Positions 1 through 8,900 of a stretch of 64,000 nucleotides of DNA are shown piece after piece. Origin of the DNA: Anaerorudis cellulosivorans (GTDB taxonomy: Bacteria; Bacteroidota; Bacteroidia; Bacteroidales; Dysgonomonadaceae); contig NZ_JAPCWE010000003.1 of the NCBI RefSeq assembly GCF_025943985.1, positions 154,955 through 218,954 on the forward strand, written 5' to 3'. Under the pieces are notes generated by a model, which was not told the origin of the DNA, did not search any database, and saw nothing but the letters and a program-made list of their open reading frames with translations. Position 1 is the stretch's first letter, and each line of letters starts with the position of its first letter. Position numbers and translations under genes: made by a program.

Positions 1-55
1 ATTTAGCACAATTTTGTCTACATTTGCCAACCTAACCCTTTAAAAAAGCAAAAAA

Positions 56-988
56 ATGGACATTAACGCTGCTGTTACCCAGCCCGATTCTATTAAAACA
101 TTGCTGATAAACCCTGCAGAAGAGTTTACTACGGCAGCCCAGCTCATCAAGGAGGGTCGTTTTGAAGAACTCCTCAATAAGATAGTAACCGGGAGTATCG
201 ACTTTGCCGGAAAAATTCTGCTTGCACTTATCATCTTTTTTGTGGGCAGGTGGCTGATCAAAAAAATGAGCCTCGCTATCAACCGACTCATGACTCGACG
301 GGGAATGGATATCGCATTAAGAAGTTTTCTGAAAAGTGTATTCGATATTTTTTTCTATACCTTCCTGTTCATCATCATTGTCAATGTCGTAGGAAAACAA
401 ACCGTTTCGTTGGCCGCATTAATCGGATCGGTTGGATTAGCCGTAGGTTTGGCAGTGAAAGACAACTTAGCCAACTTTGCCGGTGGAGTAATGCTCCTCT
501 TGAACAAACCGTTTAAGGGAGGCGACTACATCGAAGCACAAAACCTTTCCGGAACTGTAAAAAGCGTAGGCATTCTATATACCACGCTAACCACTGCTGA
601 CAACAAAACCGTTTATATCCCCAACGGTCCGCTCTCTACAGGTAACATAACCAATTACAGTGCACAAGAAACCCGAAGAATCGAAATCACGGCCGCGGTA
701 GATTACGGATCGGATATCGAAATGGTGAAAAAAATTCTTCTTGATATTGCCCACAATCATCCAAAAATTCTGCCCGATCCCGAACCTTTTGCCCGCCTGA
801 CAAAAATAAACGAGAGTTCTCTCGATTTTGTCCTCCGGGTTTGGGTAAAATCGGAAGATTTCTGGCCGGTAACGTTCGATCTGAACGAAGAAATTTACCG
901 TCAACTTACCCTTAATGGCCTAAATATTCCTTTCCCTCAACTGACGGTTCACCTTGCAAAAGAAAACCAAGCCGACAAGCAACCCTAA
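56..988 (+). CDS. MscS-family mechanosensitive channel
   Basis: This 310-residue protein is a small-conductance mechanosensitive channel, a heptameric inner-membrane pore that releases solutes on osmotic down-shock. Three hydrophobic segments are visible at roughly residues 52-68, 94-113 and 118-150. The third is the Gly/Ala-rich pore helix (SVGLAVGLAVKDNLANFAGG) typical of MscS. The beta domain follows (GGDYIEAQNLSGTV) and then the alpha/beta cytoplasmic cage. The length is close to E. coli MscS plus an amphipathic N-terminal stretch. A -7 type box, TACATTTG, lies at 19-26; its -33 partner would fall outside the window. The gene converges on ribBA and looks chromosomal, outside the mobile element. 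Confidence 0.93.
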   Translation: MDINAAVTQPDSIKTLLINPAEEFTTAAQLIKEGRFEELLNKIVTGSIDFAGKILLALIIFFVGRWLIKKMSLAINRLMTRRGMDIALRSFLKSVFDIFFYTFLFIIIVNVVGKQTVSLAALIGSVGLAVGLAVKDNLANFAGGVMLLLNKPFKGGDYIEAQNLSGTVKSVGILYTTLTTADNKTVYIPNGPLSTGNITNYSAQETRRIEITAAVDYGSDIEMVKKILLDIAHNHPKILPDPEPFARLTKINESSLDFVLRVWVKSEDFWPVTFDLNEEIYRQLTLNGLNIPFPQLTVHLAKENQADKQP

Positions 989-1072
989 TATCAGCTTAAT
1001 GCCTGACATCAAGCCGATCTTACATTTGAGAAGCCCCTTTTACTGAAGGATTTTAACAACCAACGATAAAGA

Positions 1073-1093
1073 AAAGGAGCTGAAAGCTCCTTT
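1073..1093. terminator. Terminator hairpin between convergent MscS and ribBA genes
   Basis: A perfect 9-bp stem (AAAGGAGCT / AGCTCCTTT) with a GAA loop lies between the two convergent genes. It can serve both directions: the 3' arm ends in TTT and the 5' arm begins with AAA. The rest of 989-1225 shows nothing recognisable. Confidence 0.6.
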
Positions 1094-1225
1094 AAATGTA
1101 ACGATATTTTACTCCTTCGTAGCAACACATTTACTCGTACCGGTAAGGAGTGAAATATACTTGAATGCTGACAGCAATAAAAAATCCATCAGCTTTTATT
1201 AAGGTAAATGATAGCAAACCCCGGA

Positions 1226-2440
1226 TTAGAGGTTCCGGAGTTTGTGTCCCATCTTGTTCTTTTTGGTTTCCATGTAAAATTTATTGTATTTATTGGGCAT
1301 AATTTCTAAAGGTACATTTTCCACAACCTCCAATCCATAGGACTCTAATCCTATGCGTTTGACGGGATTATTAGTCATCAAACGCATTTTGGTTACACCG
1401 AGATTGCGCAGAATCTGTGCCCCTACCCCATAATCACGTTCATCGGCTCTATACCCGAGATGCAAATTGGCATCAACTGTATCCATACCTTTCTCCTGAA
1501 GTTTGTATGCTGATACTTTTGCCATTAGCCCAATACCACGTCCTTCTTGATTGAGATAGACAAGAACTCCTTTCCCTTCTTCCTCAATCATCTGCAAAGC
1601 CTTGTGAAGTTGCTCACCGCATTCGCAACGCAACGAACCGAAAATGTCTCCGGTGATACACGATGAATGAACACGTACCAATATGGGTTCATCTTTTTTC
1701 CATGAACCTTTTATCAGCGCCACATGTTCTTGTTTAGTTGCTTTTTGGAGGAAAGGAATCAGCATGAAATCGCCATACTGCGTAGGGAGATGAACTTCTT
1801 CTCCTCGCTCGATAAGCGATTCGGTCTGAAGACGATATTTTATGAGGTCGGCTACCGAAATGATTTTGAGATTGAATTTCTTAGCCATTTCCATCAATTC
1901 GGGCAGACGTGCCATTGAACCATCTTCTTTTTTGATTTCTGCTAATACTCCGGCAGGATATAATCCGGCCAAACGTGCCAAATCAATAGTTGCTTCGGTG
2001 TGACCGGAACGGCGAAGTACTCCTTTCGATTGCGCGCGAAGAGGGAAAATATGTCCCGGACGGCCTAAGTCTTCCGGTCGGGTACCTTCGCGTGTCAACG
2101 CCAAAATGGTTTGAGCACGATCGTATGCCGATATTCCTGTGGTACAACCGTTCGTGAGCAAATCTACGGAAACCGTAAACGGTGTGGAATGAATGGAAGT
2201 ATTGTTAGTTACCATCATGGGCAGATCCAGTTCTTCGCACCGTTCTATAGTAAGCGGCACGCAGATGAGCCCACGTGCATGGGTTTCCATAAAATTAATT
2301 TTTTCGGGAGTGATATGTTCAGCAGCGATCACCAAATCACCTTCGTTCTCGCGATCTTCATCATCGACCACAATGACAAAATTTCCTTTTTTTATTTCTT
2401 CGATCGCTTCCTCTATTGTATTGAGTTTATATTCTTCCAT
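1226..2440 (-). CDS. ribBA: Bifunctional 3,4-dihydroxy-2-butanone-4-phosphate synthase / GTP cyclohydrolase II
   Basis: The 404-residue protein catalyses both entry steps of riboflavin synthesis: ribulose-5-phosphate to dihydroxybutanone phosphate, and GTP to the diamino-pyrimidinone. The N-terminal half is Rib[11 protein letters not shown] at about 26-35 is the acidic metal loop, and later a HARG segment and RSGHTEA follow. The C-terminal half is Rib[20 protein letters not shown] carries the three zinc cysteines, and [10 protein letters not shown] the GTP-binding loop. The length is normal for a fused RibBA. The gene sits 19 bp downstream of the permease gene on the same strand and is probably co-transcribed with it. 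Confidence 0.97.
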   Translation of the reverse strand: MEEYKLNTIEEAIEEIKKGNFVIVVDDEDRENEGDLVIAAEHITPEKINFMETHARGLICVPLTIERCEELDLPMMVTNNTSIHSTPFTVSVDLLTNGCTTGISAYDRAQTILALTREGTRPEDLGRPGHIFPLRAQSKGVLRRSGHTEATIDLARLAGLYPAGVLAEIKKEDGSMARLPELMEMAKKFNLKIISVADLIKYRLQTESLIERGEEVHLPTQYGDFMLIPFLQKATKQEHVALIKGSWKKDEPILVRVHSSCITGDIFGSLRCECGEQLHKALQMIEEEGKGVLVYLNQEGRGIGLMAKVSAYKLQEKGMDTVDANLHLGYRADERDYGVGAQILRNLGVTKMRLMTNNPVKRIGLESYGLEVVENVPLEIMPNKYNKFYMETKKNKMGHKLRNL

Positions 2441-2459
2441 ATACTTTTGAATTTTTTAT

Positions 2460-4409
2460 TTACACAGCTATGTTTTCAGCCTTTAGCGCTTCATCAACCA
2501 AATGAAGAAGCTCTGCATTTAATTTTTTTATCTTCTCTAAATCATTTGCGATTCTTCTTTCAAAAAGAAAAGAGATCAATTTGAAAATTATCCCTATAGG
2601 GAAAAGATACATAAGAATTCGTGCCATAACGGAATTAGCTCTAAACGGACGTTGATGCTGAATCAGGACCGGATATGCTTCTGCTTTCTGCAGAATAAAG
2701 GAGTTTTTTGAATTTGAAACCATATTGAGCATGAATTCCATTTTATTTTTAATTGCAATCAACTCTTCTTCATATTGATTGTCTGTCCAATAAGTCTTAT
2801 ATCCCAGCTTACGATACTTAGAAAGATAGGTATCGATATCGGCCGATAATTGAGTAATATAACGAGCAATTTCTCGATAATCGGGTTTATCCATGACGAC
2901 TTCTTTAACGGGATAATTCCGCTTTTCACGAATAAAAAATATTTTTCTGAAAAAAGCTGCATAGGTATCTCCGTTCAAAATGGCAGAATCGTTCATGGCT
3001 TTATACGTTAAAAACACACCCATTGGCAACAGTATCATGGAGCTGAACCACATACCCACCCAGTGCACCCATACACCGTCGCGCACCATTTTATAGCCTA
3101 CATTATCGAAAATATAGTAAATAATGAACAAAATTACCGAAATAACAATGGGCATACCCAATCCGCCTTTTCGAACAATAGAACCCAATGGAGCTCCAAT
3201 AAAAAAGAACACGATACAGGCAAACGGCAACGTAAATTTTCGATGCCACTCTATCCAATGTCTGTTAATGATGCGCTGGGTAGATATCTTCGACATGGAA
3301 CGAAACAAAAATTCGTTGCTGTTGTTTTCGGCTTTTGCGTAGGCACTCTGCAAGATAGAAGATTTGGTTTGTAGATCTTTTGAAGCGAACAACGAGTCGG
3401 GACTAACGATGTTGATTATCTCTTTCTTTGCTTTTAGTATAACGGAATCTTTCTGTTGAGGCGGATAGCTGTTTCTAAACGTAAAAAAAGAATAGTTTTT
3501 CATCGTTTTACGGTCGATGATATTCATGCTGTCCATCTCGCATTGCATAGAGTCAATCGAACTTTTTAACTGCTTAATATTCTTTGCCATATAATTGCTG
3601 GCAGCATTTTCTTCGAGTGCGGAATCGTCTATGCGGTTAAAATTGGCATCGAAAGGAATGAGGATTTGCTTTTCTTCGAAGTTTTCGCGTGAATAGGGTA
3701 CAAATTCGCGATTATCGCTCGATGTTCCTCCTTCGAAATTTTGAAACTGCTGACCATGATACAAGGTAAGAACAATGGAGAGCTTGTCTTTCGACATGCT
3801 CATTTTTGCCGAATCGCAAACAATCACCGCCATCTCATCGACATTGTTCTTGGATATATCGTAAATAAGAACATCATACAGCATGCCGGTTTTACGGTCT
3901 TTCTTCTGCACAAAAAGATTATAACCCTCTATCCCACGGTAAAAAACTCCTGAAGGGATATCCAACTCGGGAGATTTTTGACGGATAGAAATCAACAACG
4001 AGTAAAATTTGGTCTGTATGTGAGGCATAGCATTGTTTTGAAAAAAAAAGGCACCGATGCTGATAAAAACGGTGAGAACAATAAGCGGACTCATGGTTCT
4101 CAGCAAAGATATCCCGGAAGTTTTTATTGCCAAAAGTTCCAGATCTTCACCAAGATTGCCAAAAACCATAAGCGAAGCCAACAAAATAGACAAAGGGAGT
4201 GCCAATGGAATAAGATTGAGAGCCGCATACCAAAACATTTCGGCAATAATCTTTAATTCCAGTCCTTTACCCACCATATCTGAAATGTATTTCCAAAGAA
4301 ACTGCATGAGTACCAGGAAAAGACATATAGCAAAAGTCATCAGAAACAAGGGCAGGAATATTTGCAGAAGATAGCTATCTAACCGCTTTATGTGGATTTT
4401 TTTACTCAT
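2460..4409 (-). CDS. LptF/LptG-family (YjgP/YjgQ) permease
   Basis: This membrane protein belongs to the LptF/LptG permease family, which with LptB drives lipopolysaccharide from the inner membrane to the Lpt bridge. I start it at the internal ATG (MSKKIHIKRLDSYLLQIFLP, 649 aa). The open frame extends 23 codons further, but two -7 type boxes (TATCTTTG, at 4446-4453 and 4466-4473) lie inside that extension. An N-terminal membrane pair, a large periplasmic domain (about 130-380 of the protein) and a C-terminal cluster of membrane helices (RKFTLPFACIVFFFIGAPLG onward) are visible. An extra charged C-terminal region of about 150 residues ends in further hydrophobic and coiled segments, as in other Bacteroidales members. 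LptF versus LptG cannot be decided here. Confidence 0.9.
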   Translation of the reverse strand: MSKKIHIKRLDSYLLQIFLPLFLMTFAICLFLVLMQFLWKYISDMVGKGLELKIIAEMFWYAALNLIPLALPLSILLASLMVFGNLGEDLELLAIKTSGISLLRTMSPLIVLTVFISIGAFFFQNNAMPHIQTKFYSLLISIRQKSPELDIPSGVFYRGIEGYNLFVQKKDRKTGMLYDVLIYDISKNNVDEMAVIVCDSAKMSMSKDKLSIVLTLYHGQQFQNFEGGTSSDNREFVPYSRENFEEKQILIPFDANFNRIDDSALEENAASNYMAKNIKQLKSSIDSMQCEMDSMNIIDRKTMKNYSFFTFRNSYPPQQKDSVILKAKKEIINIVSPDSLFASKDLQTKSSILQSAYAKAENNSNEFLFRSMSKISTQRIINRHWIEWHRKFTLPFACIVFFFIGAPLGSIVRKGGLGMPIVISVILFIIYYIFDNVGYKMVRDGVWVHWVGMWFSSMILLPMGVFLTYKAMNDSAILNGDTYAAFFRKIFFIREKRNYPVKEVVMDKPDYREIARYITQLSADIDTYLSKYRKLGYKTYWTDNQYEEELIAIKNKMEFMLNMVSNSKNSFILQKAEAYPVLIQHQRPFRANSVMARILMYLFPIGIIFKLISFLFERRIANDLEKIKKLNAELLHLVDEALKAENIAV

Positions 4410-4445
4410 GAAAGGATAACCAAAGACCGTCTTCCTATTTTTTTG

Positions 4446-4473
4446 CAAAGATACTAAGAATCTCGCAAAGATA
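4446..4473 (-). promoter_or_regulatory. Tandem -7 boxes of the permease-ribBA operon
   Basis: On the minus strand, two copies of TATCTTTG (at 4446-4453 and 4466-4473) match the Bacteroidota -7 consensus TAnnTTTG. No clean TTG appears at the -33 position of either (CTG for the outer one). They lie 37 and 57 bp upstream of the chosen permease start and support that start over the longer frame. Confidence 0.45.
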
Positions 4474-4478
4474 GGCAA

Positions 4479-4791
4479 AATTCGGAAGAATACAGTAAGT
4501 GTTTGATAGGAAGGTTCATTCAGCGTTGTTTCTCTATATTCTTCTGATAAGCTAAATGGAAGAATATAGAGTAATTAAGTGAAAGATTTGCTACCTAAAT
4601 ACTGCCTTTTTGATTGGTCGGATTAGGGAACAGAAACAGCCTGAATAAAGATAATCATCTCAAAGAGCGCTTGTTTTTCTTAAAACGTCTTTCAAAAATA
4701 ACCCTTTTTTTACACTAACGGTGAAAATACGGGTTTTGAATACAAAATTGGAGTTTGTTTCCTGTTGGCTCCATATTTTATATCACTTAAA
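4479..4791. other. Gene-free left junction region with a 13-bp inverted repeat
   Basis: No gene is visible between the permease promoter and the first integrase. A perfect 13-bp inverted repeat (CTCTATATTCTTC at 4532-4544, its complement at 4559-4571, 14-nt spacer) is the main structure. The left end of the mobile element must lie in or next to this stretch, because the flanking genes are chromosomal on one side and integrase on the other. I could not identify an attachment core by matching it to the right flank. Confidence 0.45.
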
Positions 4792-4835
4792 ATAACTCTG
4801 TTACAAGTAATTTTACACTTAAATAACAGAGTTAT
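4792..4835 (+). promoter_or_regulatory. Perfect 12-bp inverted repeat overlapping the first integrase start codon
   Basis: ATAACTCTGTTA at 4792-4803 and TAACAGAGTTAT at 4824-4835 are exact inverse complements, separated by 20 nt. The second arm covers the first two bases of the integrase ATG. It could be an operator, an integrase or excisionase binding site, or an mRNA hairpin that hides the start codon. Confidence 0.5.
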
Positions 4836-6054
4836 GACAAAGGAAGTAAAGGTGTCATTCTACCTCAAAAGAAATGAAACAAAAAAGGACGGCAAAAGCC
4901 CTGTAATGGCAAGGCTTTCGATTGGAAAATTCTCCGAAACCATCTTTAGTGCAAAAATGGCTGTTCCGGCAGACTTATGGGCATCCGGTCGCGCCACAGG
5001 GAAAAGCCATACGGCAAACGAGATTAACCGACAGCTGGACGAAATCAGGGCATCTGCCCTGTCGCATTACCGTGAGTTGTCAGCGGTAAGGGAGAATGTA
5101 ACAGCCGAAGATGTAAAGAATCTCTTGCTGGGCATGGCATCCGGGCAGGAAACACTATTATCCTATTTCCGCACCCATAACGAAAATTTCGACAAGCGTA
5201 TCGGTGTAAACCGCAAAGAAGGCTCGGAAAAAGGATACTGGCTTGCACTTAATCACCTCACGAAGTTCCTGAAAGAAAAGTATAAACTTTCAGATATTCC
5301 TTTCTCAGCGCTGGACAGGTCGTTTATTGATAAATTCGACCTTTATCTAAAGATTGACCGCCGGCTTGCACCGGGTACGATTGTATTATATACCACCCGA
5401 TTGGGTACTATTATCGGGGATGCCATAACCGAGGGAATCATAACCAAAAATCCTTTTGTCGGTTATGAGCCGGAACGCCCTGAGCGGTATCAAAAGTATC
5501 TTACCCGAAAGGAACTGAATAAGTTAATGACAACTCCGCTTAATACCTCAAAGCAATACCTTATCCGCGATTTATTCCTCTTTTCCTGTTATACCGGCAT
5601 CCCGTACTGCGATATGTGCAAATTAACGAATGAAGATGTTTCTGTTGCCGAAGATGATGTAGTCTGGATAAAAACATTCCGTGAGAAAACTGGAATAGAC
5701 TACGAGATACCCATGCTTGAACTCCCTTTGCAAATTCTTGAACGCTATCGGGGAACGGTATCTGATGAACGGCTCTTGCCGATGTATCCAAACGGAGAGT
5801 TGAACAGGGAATTAAAAAAGATCGCCCGCATTTGTGGTATCACCCGGCGACTGACCTGGCATTGCGGCCGCCATACCTATGCGACCGAAATTACGCTCTC
5901 ACAGGGTGTTCCCATCGAAACGGTAAGCCGGATGCTCGGACACAGCCAGATTGCGACGACACAAATTTATGCGAAAATCACCAACGATAAGATTGATGAG
6001 GATATGAAAGCGTTGGAAAAACGTATCGCAGGGAAATTCAAATTTGCTATTTAA
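4834..6054 (+). CDS. Tyrosine recombinase (ICE integrase), first of a tandem pair
   Basis: This 406-residue site-specific recombinase probably integrates and excises the element. I use the ATG at 4834 (MTKEVKVSFYLKRN), which matches the usual start of Bacteroidales integrases; an earlier in-frame ATG at 4765 adds a non-family leader. Visible parts are an arm-binding domain near residues 1-80, a SAM-like core-binding domain (about 95-200), and a catalytic domain with HCGRH, GHSQIATTQIYA and the nucleophile Tyr. At the usual first catalytic Arg (TGLR) the protein has TGIPYCD, so Arg I is absent there, as in IntDOT of CTnDOT. The second integrase starts 22 bp after its stop. Confidence 0.93.
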   Translation: MTKEVKVSFYLKRNETKKDGKSPVMARLSIGKFSETIFSAKMAVPADLWASGRATGKSHTANEINRQLDEIRASALSHYRELSAVRENVTAEDVKNLLLGMASGQETLLSYFRTHNENFDKRIGVNRKEGSEKGYWLALNHLTKFLKEKYKLSDIPFSALDRSFIDKFDLYLKIDRRLAPGTIVLYTTRLGTIIGDAITEGIITKNPFVGYEPERPERYQKYLTRKELNKLMTTPLNTSKQYLIRDLFLFSCYTGIPYCDMCKLTNEDVSVAEDDVVWIKTFREKTGIDYEIPMLELPLQILERYRGTVSDERLLPMYPNGELNRELKKIARICGITRRLTWHCGRHTYATEITLSQGVPIETVSRMLGHSQIATTQIYAKITNDKIDEDMKALEKRIAGKFKFAI

Positions 6055-6075
6055 TCACGTTAATACATTTCAGTT

Positions 6076-7419
6076 ATGGAAACAAAAAATAAAGACGACA
6101 AGAAAGAAAAACGACGCAGCACATTTGCTATTCTGTTTTATATCAACCGCACTAAAATCCGCAAAGACGGTATGTGCCAGCTATTGTGCAATATCAGTAT
6201 TGATGCCGAATCCCAGCAGGTGGGAACGAAAGTTTCTGTTGATCCGTCCCTTTGGGATTCATCGACAGGACGTGCCGCAGGACGTAGCCGGAACGCCTTT
6301 CAGGTAAACCAGGCGATTGACCTGCTTACAGTACGCATCAAGAAGCATCATAAGGAAATAAAGGAAAGTCTGGGTTTTGTTACGGCTGAACTCGTAAAGA
6401 ATGCCCTGAAAGGCATCGCACAAAAGCCTCTTACGTTGATGCAACTTTTTAAGGAACACAATGACGAGTTTGAAAAACGGGTTGGTATAGACCGCAAAAA
6501 AGAGGCGCACGCTCAGTATGGGGTAACTTACAATCATCTTCTGGCGTTTATCCGTAAAAAGTATGATACCGATGACGTAACGCTCCGCAGTCTTGACCTT
6601 CGTTTCTACGAAGATTTCGACCTCTTTTTAAGGACAGACAAAGGGTTACAGCAAAAAACGGTACATCAACATCTGTATAATTTCAAGAAAATAACCAAAC
6701 GGGCATTCAATCAGGGAACGCTCCGGCGCGACCCTTATATGAAACTGTTCCCAGAATTGCCGCCGCTAAAGAGCCGCCATTTGAAACTGGAAGATTTGGA
6801 GAAGTTGATGCAGTGCCAGCTCGACAAACCTAATTTGTGTCGTGCCCGTGACCTGTTCGTTTTTTCTACTTTCACCGGATTGTGTCATGCCGACCTAACA
6901 AAGCTATCCGACGAACATATAGAACAGACCGAAGACGGTAGCCTATGGATTCATATGAAAAGACAGAAAACCGGGACGGAATTTAATGTGCGACTGTTGG
7001 AAATACCCCTGAAAATTATGGAGAAATACCGCCCGGAGAAAAAAGATAAACATATATTTCAGGTTTACGGACGTGGTTATATGGGAAAACTTCTCCGTGA
7101 GATTGCGAAGAAATGCGCTATCGGGCATATCTCGTTCCATACAGCCCGCCATAATTTCGGGACGCATATTACACTCTCACAGGGTGTCCCTATTGAAACC
7201 GTAAGCCGGATGATGGGACATAAAAATATCGCTACCACGCAGATATATGCCAAAGTAACCGACAAGAAAGTAGATGAAGATATGAAACGGCTCAGAACAC
7301 GTGTGGCATCCAAATCGAATAAAGTTACTTTGTATGAAGATGAATCGCTCCGTTCGGCTATCCGTTATCCCCAAAAAAGGAATAAAAACAAGAATGTTCA
7401 ACAATCAAACAACCAATAA
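6076..7419 (+). CDS. Tyrosine recombinase (ICE integrase), second of a tandem pair
   Basis: The 447-residue protein is a paralogue of the preceding recombinase. Both share the segment ITLSQGVPIETVSRM before the second catalytic His, in protein and nearly in DNA. Catalytic residues visible are HTARH, GHKNIATTQIYA with the Tyr, and a Lys in KRQKTGTEF. The canonical Arg I position reads TGLCHADL, so it has Cys instead of Arg. The C-terminus carries a basic tail of about 45 residues. It is probably co-transcribed with the first integrase. Which of the two does integration, or whether both act, cannot be told from sequence. Confidence 0.9.
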   Translation: METKNKDDKKEKRRSTFAILFYINRTKIRKDGMCQLLCNISIDAESQQVGTKVSVDPSLWDSSTGRAAGRSRNAFQVNQAIDLLTVRIKKHHKEIKESLGFVTAELVKNALKGIAQKPLTLMQLFKEHNDEFEKRVGIDRKKEAHAQYGVTYNHLLAFIRKKYDTDDVTLRSLDLRFYEDFDLFLRTDKGLQQKTVHQHLYNFKKITKRAFNQGTLRRDPYMKLFPELPPLKSRHLKLEDLEKLMQCQLDKPNLCRARDLFVFSTFTGLCHADLTKLSDEHIEQTEDGSLWIHMKRQKTGTEFNVRLLEIPLKIMEKYRPEKKDKHIFQVYGRGYMGKLLREIAKKCAIGHISFHTARHNFGTHITLSQGVPIETVSRMMGHKNIATTQIYAKVTDKKVDEDMKRLRTRVASKSNKVTLYEDESLRSAIRYPQKRNKNKNVQQSNNQ

Positions 7420-7420
7420 A

Positions 7421-7777
7421 ATGAATACAATATCAATCAAAATAGAAAAGGGACAGGTAACTATCCGCCCGGCAGCAGGTGGTGTTTGGCTTACCCAGCA
7501 CGAAATCGCCGATACTTTCGGTGTGTTCATATCAGCTATAAACAGTAATATCCGCTCCATATTGAAAAAAGAAATATTACAGGAAGATAAGGTTTGCCGT
7601 CATAAGGATAACGGCAACGGTAAAATATTGACATTCTATAATCTGGAAATGATAACAGCGTTGGCTTTCCAGCTAAAATCCCGGCAAGCACAATATTTTC
7701 GTGAATGGATTACCTCACAGGTATTAAGTCCTATAATACTCTGGAAAATTCCAGGCATGAATGCCATGCTGAATTGA
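7421..7777 (+). CDS. Short RhuM-like DNA-binding protein
   Basis: I start this 118-residue protein at the ATG just after the integrase stop (MNTISIKIEKGQ). Residues about 20-100 (GGVWLTQHEIADTFGV, then a wing and FREWITSQV) resemble the N-terminal part of RhuM-type proteins, which carry a winged-helix-like DNA-binding fold. The family is usually much longer, so this may be a truncated copy. Short versions beside integrases in Bacteroidales elements are known to me, so it may also be complete. A regulatory or excision-accessory role is inference from position. Confidence 0.6.
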   Translation: MNTISIKIEKGQVTIRPAAGGVWLTQHEIADTFGVFISAINSNIRSILKKEILQEDKVCRHKDNGNGKILTFYNLEMITALAFQLKSRQAQYFREWITSQVLSPIILWKIPGMNAMLN

Positions 7778-7791
7778 TAACGATATGCTGG

Positions 7792-7829
7792 AAACAAGAA
7801 ACGACCCTATTTTGGGTCGTCTCTTGTTT
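7792..7829. terminator. Bidirectional terminator between RhuM-like gene and HTH gene
   Basis: A nearly perfect 16-bp stem (AAACAAGAAACGACCC / GGGTCGTCTCTTGTTT, one mismatch) with a 6-nt loop sits between convergent genes. The plus-strand arm ends in TTT and overlaps the stop codon of the minus-strand gene. Confidence 0.7.
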
Positions 7830-8136
7830 AAATCAATTTCTGTTGGTTGATGCTCTGTTTTCTCGCATCTTCCAAAAATTGCTGAATCTCCGATTCTTTA
7901 TAAAGGATTTTACCACAGATCAGATAATAAGGAATAGTCCCGGCGGAACGGTATTCCTGCAATGTCCTGCGGCTTACTCTCAATCTCTCGGAAAGCTCCG
8001 GGTCGGTAATGAACCGTTGCCCGTAAAAAGAACGGCGTGAAGGTACTTCCAGTTTATCAATCAGGCTATTTGCCTTTTCTAACCGACGGAAAAGGTTGGC
8101 CACACGCGGATCGCTTTTTTCAATCAAATTGTTCAT
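7828..8136 (-). CDS. Helix-turn-helix (excisionase-type) protein
   Basis: The 102-residue protein has a MerR/excisionase-type helix-turn-helix at about 45-95: ITDPELSERLRVSRRTLQEY, then YLICGKILYKESEIQQFL as the wing. Such proteins act as directionality factors or as activators of excision and transfer genes in CTnDOT-type elements (Xis2c/Xis2d, Exc regulation). It is the second gene of a two-gene minus-strand unit, 3 bp after the 96-residue HTH gene. The direct target is unknown. Confidence 0.85.
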   Translation of the reverse strand: MNNLIEKSDPRVANLFRRLEKANSLIDKLEVPSRRSFYGQRFITDPELSERLRVSRRTLQEYRSAGTIPYYLICGKILYKESEIQQFLEDARKQSINQQKLI

Positions 8137-8139
8137 AGC

Positions 8140-8430
8140 CTACATTTTTTTTGATTGATGAGCCGAAGATTGCAATAGTTTCTGCACATCTTCCTGCTTA
8201 TAACGTATCTTATGCTCTATGCGGCTATAAGGTAATAACCCCTTTTCCCGATAGCTTTGCAAGGTACGTTTGGTTATATCCAATATCTCGCAAACGTCCT
8301 GATTGTCCAGCCATTTTTTCAGACCTAAATCTTCTTGACGGCGGTATAATCTTTCCGCCTTTTCCTCAATATCTTCTACACGCTTTGCTAACGTGTCGAA
8401 GACCTTTACACTTATGCTGATTATCTCCAT
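8140..8430 (-). CDS. Helix-turn-helix (excisionase-type) protein
   Basis: The 96-residue protein starts with a short coiled helix (VFDTLAKRVEDIEEKAERLY). It then has the same HTH type as its neighbour: LDNQDVCEILDITKRTLQSY, then IEHKIRYKQEDVQKLLQSS. The arrangement, helical N-terminus plus HTH_17-like domain, recurs in the gene pair at 61197-61852. A -7 box (TATTTTTG at 8459-8466, minus strand) lies 28 bp upstream, although no good -33 hexamer is seen. Confidence 0.85.
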   Translation of the reverse strand: MEIISISVKVFDTLAKRVEDIEEKAERLYRRQEDLGLKKWLDNQDVCEILDITKRTLQSYREKGLLPYSRIEHKIRYKQEDVQKLLQSSAHQSKKM

Positions 8431-8458
8431 ATTATTACGTCTTGTATTCCCGGAAAGA

Positions 8459-8466
8459 CAAAAATA
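8459..8466 (-). promoter_or_regulatory. -7 box of the HTH gene pair
   Basis: TATTTTTG on the minus strand matches TAnnTTTG and sits 28 bp before the start codon of the 96-residue HTH gene. The -33 position has no TTG, which fits a promoter that needs an activator. The repeated 26-bp motif at 8501-8526 lies just upstream. Confidence 0.4.
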
Positions 8467-8500
8467 GATATTCCCATTTATCCATGTACCGCTCTATTTT

Positions 8501-8526
8501 TCTATGGCATAGAGTGGCTACCAACT
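8501..8526. repeat. 26-bp motif shared with 38325-38350
   Basis: TCTATGGCATAGAGTGGCTA and the six following bases match 38325-38350 at 21 of 26 positions, with the shared core CTATGG-A-AGAGTGGC--CCAACT. Both copies lie in regulatory gaps of the element. It is a candidate binding site for an element-encoded regulator. Confidence 0.4.
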
Positions 8527-8900
8527 AAAACAGACTGGCAGCCAGAGCAGGTCAATCGCCAATAAATTCGGCGATTGTAGTGATTGTTTTCCATAATAAC
8601 CAACCACTCGTATAGTTTTTCTACCGTTCTCCCGATATAACGTCTTCCTCATTTTATGTATGCCTGGCAAGAGTCGGTCTAATTATGATAGTTCTGTTGC
8701 AGAAGCAAAGGTATTTCCGGCGTTCACGCCCCCACAAGATCGAGCCGCAAGCGGTTTTGCAAAAAATCTTCCGACATCTTTCAGACGTTGCGTATTTCCC
8801 GCAAAAATCTTGATGTGTGCTAACGCCTACCTTTTTAAGGCTTCTGAAACAGAACTCATCATACCGGCTCCGTCACGGCATAAAAAAAAAGTCAGACGTT
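8527..8900 (+). other. Gene-free structured leader before the maintenance module
   Basis: No convincing gene starts here; the frame open from 8660 has no family signal before 9152. Three clean hairpins are visible: CAATCGCC / GGCGATTG (8553-8560 / 8570-8577), GGCG-TTCA-CGCC (8719-8730) and CCGC-AA-GCGG (8745-8754). The stretch from about 8690 to 8830 is rich in TTGC/GCAA. It may be an RNA leader or a DNA site of the element. Confidence 0.4.

Noticed and set aside
4445..4454. GTATCTTTGC (minus strand) as the CTnDOT-type attachment core GTANNTTTGC
   Set aside because: It fits the core pattern, but also is an ordinary -7 promoter box of the permease gene, and no matching copy was found at the right junction.
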